A DNA stretch of 64,000 bases from Emticicia aquatilis (lineage in GTDB: Bacteria > Bacteroidota > Bacteroidia > Cytophagales > Spirosomataceae). The notes beneath the pieces are model-generated. The model ran no database searches. It was not told the origin of the DNA and was given only the letters and a program-made list of their open reading frames with translations. The stretch's first letter is position 1. Every line of letters begins with the position of its first letter. Shown here piece after piece: positions 17,431-25,665 of the stretch. The DNA lies in contig NZ_BMKK01000004.1 in NCBI RefSeq assembly GCF_014644295.1, positions 434,001 to 498,000 on the forward strand, given 5' to 3'. The translations under genes were made by a program, and so were the position numbers.

Positions 17431-20127
17431 TTATTCAAGCGGAATCTCAAACGAAAACTTTGAGCCTTTTCCGACTTCACTTTCAACGCCTATCGTGCCA
17501 TTGTGTAATTCTAAAATACGTTTTGAAATGGCCAATCCGAGTCCACTACCTTTTGGTTTTTTGATGGTTTGGTCGTGGGCTTGATAAAACTTATCAAAAA
17601 TCAACTCTTGATAAGGCTTTGCAATTCCGGCACCATCATCAATCACATTTACGTGCAAACTACCATCTTCTTCATAAGCCGTGATAGTTATCTTTCCTTT
17701 GTTTGGTTCAGTAAATTTCAAAGCATTAGAGAGTAAATTGAGCATTACTTGCATAATTCTATCTCGTTCACCTTGAAAAGTTGGCATTTTTTTATCAATA
17801 ATTTGCTTGATTTCAATGCCTTTATCTTTAGCCAGTTGCTCTATCGAATCAACAGAATCTTTGATAATTTCTTCGAGATTCAACTCTTCTTTGACGATTC
17901 TTACTTTACCCGACTCAAATTTTTCTAAATCTAAAACTTGATTTATCAAGCGACTCAGTCGGTCGGATTCTTTAATAATGGTATTCAAAAAATGTTGTCT
18001 TTCTGAATGTTCGATATCATCATTATCATACAAGATTTCTGACAAAGCTTTTATTGAAGTAAGTGGTGTACGAATTTCGTGGGTAACGGTCGATAAAAAA
18101 TCATCTTTGAGTTTATCAGTCTGTTTTAATTGCTCATTGGCAGCTTGAAGCTGCTCTGTAAGTAATTTTAATTCTTGTGACTTTTGTTTCAATTCCTTAT
18201 TCACGGCCATCAACTCTTGCGATTTCTTCAAAATTTCTACGACCTCATTCAGAGAAATTTCCTCTTCTTTTGCCACCGATGAAACCATCATACGTGCCGA
18301 AGCCGTTCCGACGATTCCTGACAATAATTTTTCAGAATAATTTACAAAACGGGCATCGGCATAACGAGTATTAAGATTGATACTATTGCGAGTTGCAAAA
18401 ACTCTAACTATTCGTTCGGTGCGACTCGCCCCTAAAAAGCTTTCTAAAAGCGACTTTATATCGCTTACCAATGCTTTTCCACGCCAAATGACCGAGTTTT
18501 CAATGCCTTTTGAATATTGAAAAATATTAACAAATAATACGGCTTGATTATGCTCGATTGAGGTCTGTTTTGTGCATAATGAACCAAAAAAGTAAAGAGC
18601 TGTATTAAAAAACAATGTCCAGAAAGTGGCGTGAGAAATATTATCCATGCCTGTCATACCGAATAATTCGTAAGGTTTCAGCAAGGCATTTCCAAATAAA
18701 CCATCGGTCATTATTTTGTCAGACATTACACCTGAACTAACCAATGACGGAATGATAAGCGTAAAAAACCAAATTATCGTACCGCCTACTAAACCTGCCA
18801 TTGCTCCTTTTTGTGTACCTCTTTTCCAGAAAATTCCACCAAAAACCGATGGTGCAAACTGAGCAACCACCACAAAAGCCGTCATACCGATTGAAACCAA
18901 TGAGTATTTTTCGGTAATAAACTTGAAATAAAAATATCCTAAAAATATAATGAGGGCGATTGAAAAACGCCTCATAAACTGAATCACACGACTTGGATTT
19001 AGATTGATAAGCTCTTTTGATGCTGGAATTCCCAAGAAAATTGGCATCAATAAGTTATTACTCACCATTACACTAATCGCTATCGTTTCTACGATTATCA
19101 TACCTGTTGCGGCTGAAAAACCACCGATGTAGGTAATAATTGCCAAAGATTCGTCAGAAAAATTCAACGGAATTGACAACACGTACATATCAGAATTCAC
19201 TGGTTTACCGCTAAAGATTATTCCGCCCGCAAGCGAGATTGGCATCACAAAAATATTGATGAGAACCATATACAGTGGAAACATCCACATAGCTCGATTA
19301 ATGTATTTTTCATCAACATTTTCTACGACCGTCACCTGAAACTGGCGTGGCAAAAACATAAAAGCCATCATGGCCAGTAATGTGTGCCAAAACCACATCG
19401 ACATTCCACTTTCTTTCTCTACTACAAAGCTTTTTCGAGCAGCTTGCATCAAATTTGCTTTATCGAAAATATCTTCAAAGCCATCAAAAAGCCAAAAAGT
19501 CACATAAATTCCGATGGCAAAAAAGGCTATTAATTTAATTATAGATTCGACCGCAATGGCCGTAACCATGCCTTCGTGTCTTTCGGTTGCTTCAACGTTT
19601 CGTGTGCCAAACAGAATTGTGAAAAGAATCAATAATATGACAATATAAAAGGTATGGTCAACCAAAATATTGCTGTTTACTATACTTCTTGTCAGAATTC
19701 CGAAGCTATTTGAAATGGCTTTTAGCTGTAATGCGATATACGGAATACCTGATAGTAAGCAAATGATGGTTACTAATACTCCCAAAGAACGATTTTTGCC
19801 ATAACGAGATGAAATGAAATCTGCTATACTCGTTAGGCGTTGGGTTTTACAAATTCGTACTATTTTAAGCAATATCGGAAATGCTAAAAACATCACGAGT
19901 GTTGGCCCAATATATACTGCCAAGAAATCTAATCCATCGGTTGAGGCACGCCCTACGCTTCCGTAAAATGTCCAAGCCGTGCAGTAAACCGCCAACGACA
20001 GTGCATATATGTTAGGGTTACTAACTATGCTTTTGGCATTTTTTGATTTCTTTTCGGCCTGATAAGCTACGATAAACAAAAATGCCAAGTAATAAATCGA
20101 AATGAGTCCTAAAACGTAGCTATTCAT
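17431..20127 (-). CDS. Sodium:solute symporter / histidine kinase fusion (CrbS/CbrA-like)
   Basis: An 898-residue fusion. Residues ~1-520 hold about 13 membrane helices of an SSF (PutP-type) transporter. They are followed by a STAC-like linker (~540-630, with KLLSGIVGTASARMM), a coiled coil (~635-675), a HisKA domain with the phosphoacceptor His near 681 (STVTHEIRTPLTS) and a HATPase domain (NLLSNALKFT, DDGAGIA, GSGLGLAISKRI). No PAS domain is evident. Members sense or transport small nutrients; CrbS controls acs in Vibrio and Pseudomonas. Clustering with acs, prpE, a carboxylate-type MFS and a porin suggests acetate or propionate sensing here. The start overlaps the preceding small membrane gene by 8 bases. 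Confidence 0.93.
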   Translation of the reverse strand: MNSYVLGLISIYYLAFLFIVAYQAEKKSKNAKSIVSNPNIYALSLAVYCTAWTFYGSVGRASTDGLDFLAVYIGPTLVMFLAFPILLKIVRICKTQRLTSIADFISSRYGKNRSLGVLVTIICLLSGIPYIALQLKAISNSFGILTRSIVNSNILVDHTFYIVILLILFTILFGTRNVEATERHEGMVTAIAVESIIKLIAFFAIGIYVTFWLFDGFEDIFDKANLMQAARKSFVVEKESGMSMWFWHTLLAMMAFMFLPRQFQVTVVENVDEKYINRAMWMFPLYMVLINIFVMPISLAGGIIFSGKPVNSDMYVLSIPLNFSDESLAIITYIGGFSAATGMIIVETIAISVMVSNNLLMPIFLGIPASKELINLNPSRVIQFMRRFSIALIIFLGYFYFKFITEKYSLVSIGMTAFVVVAQFAPSVFGGIFWKRGTQKGAMAGLVGGTIIWFFTLIIPSLVSSGVMSDKIMTDGLFGNALLKPYELFGMTGMDNISHATFWTLFFNTALYFFGSLCTKQTSIEHNQAVLFVNIFQYSKGIENSVIWRGKALVSDIKSLLESFLGASRTERIVRVFATRNSINLNTRYADARFVNYSEKLLSGIVGTASARMMVSSVAKEEEISLNEVVEILKKSQELMAVNKELKQKSQELKLLTEQLQAANEQLKQTDKLKDDFLSTVTHEIRTPLTSIKALSEILYDNDDIEHSERQHFLNTIIKESDRLSRLINQVLDLEKFESGKVRIVKEELNLEEIIKDSVDSIEQLAKDKGIEIKQIIDKKMPTFQGERDRIMQVMLNLLSNALKFTEPNKGKITITAYEEDGSLHVNVIDDGAGIAKPYQELIFDKFYQAHDQTIKKPKGSGLGLAISKRILELHNGTIGVESEVGKGSKFSFEIPLE

Positions 20128-20326
20128 GTTCTTGTATATCTTCTACGTTTTTAGATTCTGCAATGATTGCAATGATGATGATTCCGATTGTCCAAACACA
20201 AAAAACATATACATAAACAAGAGGCATACCGAAGATAAAAACGGCTTTGTTGAACAACGATAGTAGCGGAAAGTTGAGTAAACAAACCAAAAATATCGTT
20301 ATCGCTATGGCTCTTTGCTGCTTCAT
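20120..20326 (-). CDS. Small two-helix membrane protein coupled to the SSF kinase
   Basis: A 68-residue protein with two predicted membrane helices (about residues 8-25 and 33-56) and a short charged C-terminus (SKNVEDIQEHE). Its last 8 bases overlap the start of the SSF-kinase gene, which implies translational coupling and probably a stoichiometric complex. Small membrane partners of similar size accompany SSF transporters in many bacteria (DUF3311/DUF485/YhdT types). This one looks like that class, but I cannot assign it to one of them with confidence. A 245-bp spacer separates it from the next upstream gene. Confidence 0.8.
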   Translation of the reverse strand: MKQQRAIAITIFLVCLLNFPLLSLFNKAVFIFGMPLVYVYVFCVWTIGIIIIAIIAESKNVEDIQEHE

Positions 20327-20572
20327 GTAGGGCTTTGTATTTATTGCACTAAGCTACGACTAACGTGGTACTATTCAAAGATTTATTTAGCTATTTTTGC
20401 TAAATAAGTATAGTTAAAAGCAAATACCCCCAAAATAAGAATGTATGCCAACGGGAGTTATCCTCAACTGGCATACATTGCTCTATTAAACCCTAAGCCT
20501 TACTTATTATGGTAATTCACTTATTATCTTTTCGATAGTTGACTGGCTTGGAAATCAACTATGCTACTAAAA

Positions 20573-20794
20573 TCAATCTTTTGAGTCGAACTCACCTTGT
20601 AGCGAATACAAACCGAATGTTCCTAAAGCCCCAGCAATCATTGGGCATAGAATTACAGTATAAATAATTGCTGGAATTACGTTTTCACCACCTTTGTTCC
20701 AAAGCATAATTGCCTGATTTACAATTAGATAATAAACCGCACCGATACCGATTAATATCCAAACTATTCCTAAAATTCTTTTTATAGCGTTCAT
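20573..20794 (-). CDS. Small membrane protein (DUF6814-like), MFS partner
   Basis: A 73-residue protein with two hydrophobic helices (GIVWILIGIGAVYYLIV and IPAIIYTVILCPMIAGAL) and a conserved-looking C-terminus (GLYSLQGEFD). The pattern resembles the DUF6814 family, which I recall as small proteins encoded directly beside MFS transporters in Bacteroidota. It starts 28 bp after the MFS stop and so belongs to the same transcript. A role as accessory subunit of the transporter is inferred from position only. Confidence 0.75.
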   Translation of the reverse strand: MNAIKRILGIVWILIGIGAVYYLIVNQAIMLWNKGGENVIPAIIYTVILCPMIAGALGTFGLYSLQGEFDSKD

Positions 20795-20822
20795 TTTATT
20801 AATGTTTTTTTAGTGAATCAAA

Positions 20823-22412
20823 TTAGTCGTTTACTTTATTATCTTTTCCATCTAAGTAGATTGTTCCGATTACGAAACAAATACCTGCCAGAATTATCGG
20901 ATACCAAAGCCCTTCCAGATATGGTTTTTCAACAACTTTTGGCAAACCAGCTTCTGCTGCTATTGTATTTAACTTAGTTGCGTCTGATACTAAGAAGGTT
21001 GCGATTGCTGGTAAAAGACCACCAAAGATACCATTTCCGATGTGATATGGCAATGACATTGAGGTATAACGAATTTTCACTGGGAACATTTCAACTAAGA
21101 ATGCAGCTACTGGGCCATAAACCATCGTTACGAACAACATCTGAATAAATACTAACCAAGTAAGTGTCCATTTGTCAGTATCATTGATTGTAACAGTTTT
21201 CTTTGTTTCAATGATTGGCTTACCATCTTTGTCACTGATTTCAACTGCCCCATTTTTCAATGTTTTGGTTTTTACTTCTTTGTAAGTAGTACCGTCAATA
21301 AATGCTTTTGTAACTGTATAAACCGAGTCAACACCGCCATTTTTATTTTTTGCATTTTCTTTCAATTCGGCTACTGAAGTTGCTTTTTCTACGATTTCAG
21401 TTTTGCCTTTAATATCAACAGTTTCATACATTTTTGTGTAAATTGTGCGATATGAAAGAATCGCTACCAACATACCCGCCATCATAATCCATTTGCGACC
21501 AATACGGTCAGATAACCAACCAAATACTACGAAGAAAGGTGTACCGAGGCATAATCCCCAAATCATGATGTTATCTACTTGCTCTTTCGGTACGTTCATG
21601 ATTTTCTCGATGAAAGACATGGCATAGAACTGACCTGTGTACCAAACAACACCCTGACCCATTGTCACACCTAATAATGCTAATAATACGTATTTGAAGT
21701 TTAATTTATTTCCGAAAGATTCTTTCAAAGGATTAGTTGAGGTTTTTCCTTCTGCTTTTGCCTTTGAGAATAACGGAGATTCGTGCATATTACGACGAAT
21801 GATATATGAAATACCAACCATGAAAATCGAGAATAAGAAAGGAAGTCTCCAACCGTAAGCATCGAAATCTTCTTTGCTCAAAATGGCTTTTGTAAGTGCG
21901 ATTACGATTAATGAAACAATCAAACCAGCGGTGGCAGTTATCTGAATCCACGAAGTCATGTAGCCTCTTTCGTTGGTTGGTGAGTGTTCGGCCACATAAG
22001 TTGCAGCACCACCATATTCACCACCGAGGGCAAGACCTTGAAGTAATCTCAACAATAAAACTAATAATGGAGCAACCACACCGATGGTTTCGTAAGATGG
22101 AATACAACCGATAGCAAAAGTTGCACCTCCCATCAACAATAACGTCACCATGAAGGTATATTTACGGCCAATTAAATCACCTAAACGGCCAAAGAACAAT
22201 GCACCAAATGGGCGAACAACAAAACCAGCTGCAAATGTTGCTAAGGTAGAAAGAAATGAGAGAGTCTCGCTTCCTGGGCCTGCTGGGAAGAATTTTGTAG
22301 AGATAATCGTAGCCAAACTTCCGAAGATATAGAAGTCATACCACTCAATCATCGTTCCAACTGAAGATGCTCCAATTATCGAGAACATCGAACTTTTTTT
22401 ACTTTCAGACAT
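20823..22412 (-). CDS. MFS transporter, metabolite:H+ symporter (MHS) family
   Basis: A 529-residue major facilitator with the MHS-family start (SVGTMIEWYDFYIFGSLA), the loop 2-3 motif GRLGDLIGRKYTF, the family block LALGGEYGGAATYVAEHSP and the second motif GWLSDRIGRKWI. Relatives move small carboxylates, betaines or shikimate with protons. Between the helix after GRKWI (TM9) and the next helix (TLTWLVFIQMLF) there is an unusual hydrophilic insertion of ~85 residues (about 328-412), which should face the periplasm. Neighbours (porin, SSF kinase, PrpE, Acs) suggest acetate/propionate uptake; that substrate is inference. Two TTTTAAAAGG-type words sit just upstream of the start. Confidence 0.92.
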   Translation of the reverse strand: MSESKKSSMFSIIGASSVGTMIEWYDFYIFGSLATIISTKFFPAGPGSETLSFLSTLATFAAGFVVRPFGALFFGRLGDLIGRKYTFMVTLLLMGGATFAIGCIPSYETIGVVAPLLVLLLRLLQGLALGGEYGGAATYVAEHSPTNERGYMTSWIQITATAGLIVSLIVIALTKAILSKEDFDAYGWRLPFLFSIFMVGISYIIRRNMHESPLFSKAKAEGKTSTNPLKESFGNKLNFKYVLLALLGVTMGQGVVWYTGQFYAMSFIEKIMNVPKEQVDNIMIWGLCLGTPFFVVFGWLSDRIGRKWIMMAGMLVAILSYRTIYTKMYETVDIKGKTEIVEKATSVAELKENAKNKNGGVDSVYTVTKAFIDGTTYKEVKTKTLKNGAVEISDKDGKPIIETKKTVTINDTDKWTLTWLVFIQMLFVTMVYGPVAAFLVEMFPVKIRYTSMSLPYHIGNGIFGGLLPAIATFLVSDATKLNTIAAEAGLPKVVEKPYLEGLWYPIILAGICFVIGTIYLDGKDNKVND

Positions 22413-22471
22413 AATCTTAGTTTTAAAAGGTTTTAAAATAAATTTTAGGGTTGATTGTTTTTAATTGAGAA

Positions 22472-22541
22472 TGGAGAATGTAAAATTGATAACGTATAGA
22501 ATCATAGTCCCATTAAATTTTCAATTATCCATTTTCAATTA
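22472..22541. repeat. Imperfect inverted repeat between porin and MFS genes
   Basis: The arms TAATTGAGAATGGA (22472-22485) and TCCATTTTCAATTA (22528-22541) pair at 13 of 14 positions, with further weak pairing inside (GAATG and CAATTAT words). It lies in the 138-bp gap directly after the porin stop codon on the minus strand. It may terminate or attenuate the porin transcript before the MFS gene. Confidence 0.6.
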
Positions 22542-22550
22542 TTAATTATT

Positions 22551-23861
22551 TCAAAATGTATAGGCTGTTGAAAATAAGAATCTCATATTTCCTACGTTTG
22601 TTAATGCACCTGTAACTGCACCTGTTTTATCTGATGTACCCCAATTAGCAGCAGTGTATTCAAGTTCAGGAGAGATTCTGAATTTTCCTGACTTAAAATC
22701 AATTCTACCTGCCGCTCTTACTACATCTTTAACTGTACGTTTTTCCACTGTTACTCCACGTGCATAGGCTGCTTTTCCTTGCACATCGGCTCCATTATTG
22801 ACTGTGTATCCCACAAATAATGCTGGGGCAACTTTGGCGTGATTGCTCATCAATTCAAACCAGAAAGCATTGGTTTTAAGTGGTTTGTAAATTTCAGTAA
22901 CAGGGTCAGTTGTAGAATTATAACCTAAATAACCACCCAACATAACCAAGTGAGTTACGTTTTGTCCTAAAATTCCGTAAGCTTTAATTGTAGCTTTTTT
23001 ACCTGTATATTTAGCGTAAGCGTTTACAGTTACACTGTTTACTTTCCCTTTGTTTTCAACTGTTACGGCTGGCGTACCCGTCGAAATTGTCATTCTTGGT
23101 CTTAATGAGCGGTATTCAACGCCAACACCCATTAATAATTTTGCATTTTTATACTGCAAGTTTCCGTGAATTGTCGGAATTGCTGAGTTAGAAGATGCTT
23201 CGTTGGTTACACCCGATGGCGACACCGCTCCAAACTCTCTATCTTTATACAGCGAAAGTGCAAAACTTGTATTGGTATTCAGATTTCGAGTGATACGAGC
23301 TTGAGTTGACCAACCAAATGGATTGAATAAAATACCTGTACTAAAGTTGGCTACTCCCGGAAAACACTCAGGTATAAATTGTGGATACCAAGTTTGACCG
23401 AATGTTAATTTTGTTTTGGTCCAATCAAGACTTGCGTTGGCGTGTCTTAATCTGAAAAGACCGATTGTACCGTCAGTATTTCCGAAGAAATCACCTTCAA
23501 AGAAAGCTGAAGTTTTTGCACCAAAAGCATCAGGGCCAGTGATTTTCAGGTTGATTCTTGAAGTCAGCGAAAGAAAGTTGGACTGTGGCACTGCATTCAC
23601 ATCATTTCCATTAGCATCTTTTGCAACATCTAATGGGTACAGATTGAGGTGGTCTTCTCTTACGCTTGCACTCTTACGAGAATCCCAGATGTAATCAGTT
23701 CTGACAAATCCACCGATGGTAGCACCAAAAGCGGGTTGCGGTTTTGGTGCTGGAGCAGGTGCTGCTGCATCAGCTTTTTTCTCTTCTACTTTTTTCTCTT
23801 GTGCAATCGCTACATTGAGCATTGATGCACAAGCAATCAAAGAAAGGATTAATTTTTTCAT
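22551..23861 (-). CDS. Outer membrane porin (DcaP-like)
   Basis: A 436-residue outer membrane beta-barrel protein with a signal peptide (MKKLILSLIACASMLNVAIA) and a short Lys/Ala/Pro-rich linker (EKKADAAAPAPAPKPQP). The barrel begins GATIGGFVRTDYIWDSR and ends on an aromatic (FLFSTAYTF), as expected for BAM-inserted porins. Blocks such as GPDAFGAKTSAFFEGDF and KLTFGQTWYPQF resemble DcaP-type channels that admit dicarboxylates and other small anions. It is the first gene of the carboxylate locus. Its leader motif is shared with prpE, which supports coordinated expression. The substrate is inferred from the locus, not from the sequence. Confidence 0.85.
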   Translation of the reverse strand: MKKLILSLIACASMLNVAIAQEKKVEEKKADAAAPAPAPKPQPAFGATIGGFVRTDYIWDSRKSASVREDHLNLYPLDVAKDANGNDVNAVPQSNFLSLTSRINLKITGPDAFGAKTSAFFEGDFFGNTDGTIGLFRLRHANASLDWTKTKLTFGQTWYPQFIPECFPGVANFSTGILFNPFGWSTQARITRNLNTNTSFALSLYKDREFGAVSPSGVTNEASSNSAIPTIHGNLQYKNAKLLMGVGVEYRSLRPRMTISTGTPAVTVENKGKVNSVTVNAYAKYTGKKATIKAYGILGQNVTHLVMLGGYLGYNSTTDPVTEIYKPLKTNAFWFELMSNHAKVAPALFVGYTVNNGADVQGKAAYARGVTVEKRTVKDVVRAAGRIDFKSGKFRISPELEYTAANWGTSDKTGAVTGALTNVGNMRFLFSTAYTF

Positions 23862-23867
23862 ATAGGT

Positions 23868-23890
23868 CTTTTATTATGGTTTTGTTGTAC
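23868..23890 (-). promoter_or_regulatory. Leader motif shared with prpE
   Basis: This 23-bp segment lies 6 bp upstream of the porin ATG and differs at one base from 16849-16871 before prpE. The rest of the 346-bp spacer (23862-24207) holds no gene that I can support. It is very AT-rich and contains a tandem TTAGTAGAT pair near 24128-24147. Confidence 0.6.
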
Positions 23891-24207
23891 GTCGCTAAGA
23901 CGATACAAAACTTTCATAAAAAGCCTCGATTCACAAATCCTTGATATAGCTTTGCTAATAATAGATAGAATATATTGTACTTTAAATTTTCTTAAAAACT
24001 AAAACCTTTTCATTGATATACATATTTTTACGAAATTTTATTCTATAAAATACCTTTTTTGCCAAATTTAATCAACCATAAGCTATTTTAAATCATACCG
24101 CAGCAAAATTTCTTTAAAAATATATATTTAGTAGATTTTAGTAGATACAAATTGTACTATTTAAAGAAAAACTATTGTTGTTTAAGCACGATTAAACAAA
24201 ATATTAG

Positions 24208-24627
24208 CTATTTCTTAAACCTTTCCCATTTGATAAGCATAAACTTATCGCCCAGCTCAGTTACGACCATCCCTGCTCCTTTTAGGTTCTCTCGGTTAGC
24301 ATAAAATTCGGCTAACTCCTTGTGATTCATCACTTTATAGGTTGGATGATAAAGCGTTTGCTTTGGTATTTTTACTTGGTATTTTTTCACCCAATTCATT
24401 ACAGAAACGTGGCTAACGCCCAATAAACGCTCGATTTCACGATAACTGACCCCTTCGATATACAACTGAAGGGCTTTTATTACATAGTAGCTTTCGATGC
24501 TCTTCCCCATCTTTTCGACGGTGAAGTTATAGCCACAATCTTTGCACTTAAAACGTTGACGTTCTTTGATAATACCGTTTCGGGAGATATTATTCGAATC
24601 ACATTGGGGGCAGTTTGGGAGGCTCAT
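24208..24627 (-). CDS. Solo zinc-ribbon/HTH protein derived from an IS1/IS1595-type transposase N-terminus
   Basis: A 139-residue protein. A zinc ribbon (CPQC near residue 6 and CKDC near 33) is followed by a helix-turn-helix (YIEGVSYREIERLLGVSHVSVMNWVKKY), the InsA-like arrangement at the N-terminus of IS1/IS1595 transposases. After it comes a 40-residue tail (GAGMVVTELGDKFMLIKWERF) that is not a DDE catalytic domain. No catalytic ORF, terminal inverted repeats or target duplications are visible around it. It therefore looks like a domesticated DNA-binding protein, possibly a regulator of the carboxylate locus that starts 347 bp downstream. That link is positional inference. Confidence 0.8.
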   Translation of the reverse strand: MSLPNCPQCDSNNISRNGIIKERQRFKCKDCGYNFTVEKMGKSIESYYVIKALQLYIEGVSYREIERLLGVSHVSVMNWVKKYQVKIPKQTLYHPTYKVMNHKELAEFYANRENLKGAGMVVTELGDKFMLIKWERFKK

Positions 24628-24634
24628 AGTATCT

Positions 24635-24669
24635 ATATATTTTTAGCAAAGATATATTTTTTTAGCAAA
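24635..24669 (-). promoter_or_regulatory. Direct repeats directly upstream of the zinc-ribbon/HTH gene
   Basis: Two copies of ATATATT(T)nAGCAAA (24635-24650 and 24652-24669; the second has two extra T) lie 8-42 bp before the ATG. On the minus strand each reads TTTGCTAAA followed by TATAT. The strand also contains TATATTTG and TATCTTTG, both fitting the Bacteroidota -7 pattern TAnnTTTG. They may be promoter elements, an autoregulatory operator, or both. The rest of the 319-bp spacer to 24946 shows no gene. Confidence 0.45.
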
Positions 24670-24946
24670 TATAGATTATTCCAAGATTTTTTTTCATTTT
24701 TTTCTTTAAATTTTATTTTCTTTCCCCACTTTATTACTCCTCTAAACCCCATTAATATCCCATTATAGGTCAATATCCTCTCCCGAATTAATTAGGCTGT
24801 TGAGTATTTTCCCCAAATTTCCTCAAATCAAATCAAAAGCATTAAAGAATTACTATGGTACGTAATTTTTAGGGTAGTGTTATGTAACCCAAAAGTAAAA
24901 TTCTTATTTAAGCACAATCTTTTGATTTATTAAAAACCATTTTATC

Positions 24947-25555
24947 ATGACAAAGAAAATAGTATTTGCACTTACAGTAATCTTAATCAATGTGAAGCTT
25001 GTTTCAGCTCAAACATTATCAATCGGCCCAATGGTGGGTGTAAACGTCTCAACAATCGTAGCTGACCCAACTACTAAATACCTTCCAGGTTTATCAATTG
25101 GCGGATTTGCCAATTATAGTATTGATAGCCACTGGGGCTTATCTGGAAAACTACTTTACTCACAACTCGGTGATAAAAGTAAAACTATTGATAATCATAC
25201 AAGATTACATTATATCCAATTACCAGTAACAGGAGTTTATTACTTCGGTAATGAAGGACAAAAATTTAGACCAAAAGTATTTGCAGGTTTGTACGCAGGT
25301 GCATTGCTCCAAGCAAATAATGGCAATGGAGATGTAGTGATTCAGTCAGATGGCTCAAAAGCTTACAATGATTTTGATTTTGGTGGTTTGGCTGGTTTAG
25401 GCTTCAACTATCGTCTAAAATCTCGTACTTGGTTGAATGTTGATGCAGGATTTAATAGAGGCTTTACGGACATCACGAAAACCTCAAACACCAATTATAA
25501 TAACTTAGCGTTCAACTTGAACGTAGGCGTAAGTTTCCCAATTTCAAAGAATTAA
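24947..25555 (+). CDS. Outer membrane beta-barrel protein (PorT-like fold)
   Basis: A 202-residue protein with a signal peptide (MTKKIVFALTVILINVKLVSA, cleavage before QTLS). The mature part has regular alternating strands with Gly/aromatic turns (SIGGFANYSI, WGLSGKLLYSQLGD, GLAGLGFNYRL) and a last strand ending AFNLNVGVSFPI. This is the small eight-stranded outer membrane barrel typical of Bacteroidota (outer membrane beta-barrel domain 2). It stands alone: divergent from the zinc-ribbon gene and convergent with the carbonic anhydrase gene, with which it shares a terminator. Function unknown. Confidence 0.85.
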   Translation: MTKKIVFALTVILINVKLVSAQTLSIGPMVGVNVSTIVADPTTKYLPGLSIGGFANYSIDSHWGLSGKLLYSQLGDKSKTIDNHTRLHYIQLPVTGVYYFGNEGQKFRPKVFAGLYAGALLQANNGNGDVVIQSDGSKAYNDFDFGGLAGLGFNYRLKSRTWLNVDAGFNRGFTDITKTSNTNYNNLAFNLNVGVSFPISKN

Positions 25556-25607
25556 GGGCTTATTGCTTCACCAACTAAAATCCATACAACTTATTCCACA
25601 TATTTGC

Positions 25608-25655
25608 TATAAACAAAAAAGCTGTCAACATAAATTGACAGCTTTTTTGTTTATA
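25608..25655. terminator. Bidirectional terminator between barrel protein and carbonic anhydrase
   Basis: Perfect 21-bp arms surround a 6-base loop (CATAAA). The stem core is GCTGTCAA/TTGACAGC and it is flanked by A-run and T-run on either side. It therefore works for both convergent transcripts, 53 bp after the barrel gene and 11 bp after the carbonic anhydrase gene. Confidence 0.9.
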
Positions 25656-25665
25656 AATCTGATTA

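Noticed and set aside
22423-22440. TTTTAAAAGG tandem before the MFS start as another member of the TTAA regulon
   Set aside because: The spacing is 10 bp, not 11, only two copies exist, and the words are simple palindromes lacking the TTTTAATC core.
24208-24627. Complete insertion sequence around the zinc-ribbon/HTH gene
   Set aside because: No catalytic DDE domain, second ORF, terminal inverted repeats or target-site duplication were seen on either side.
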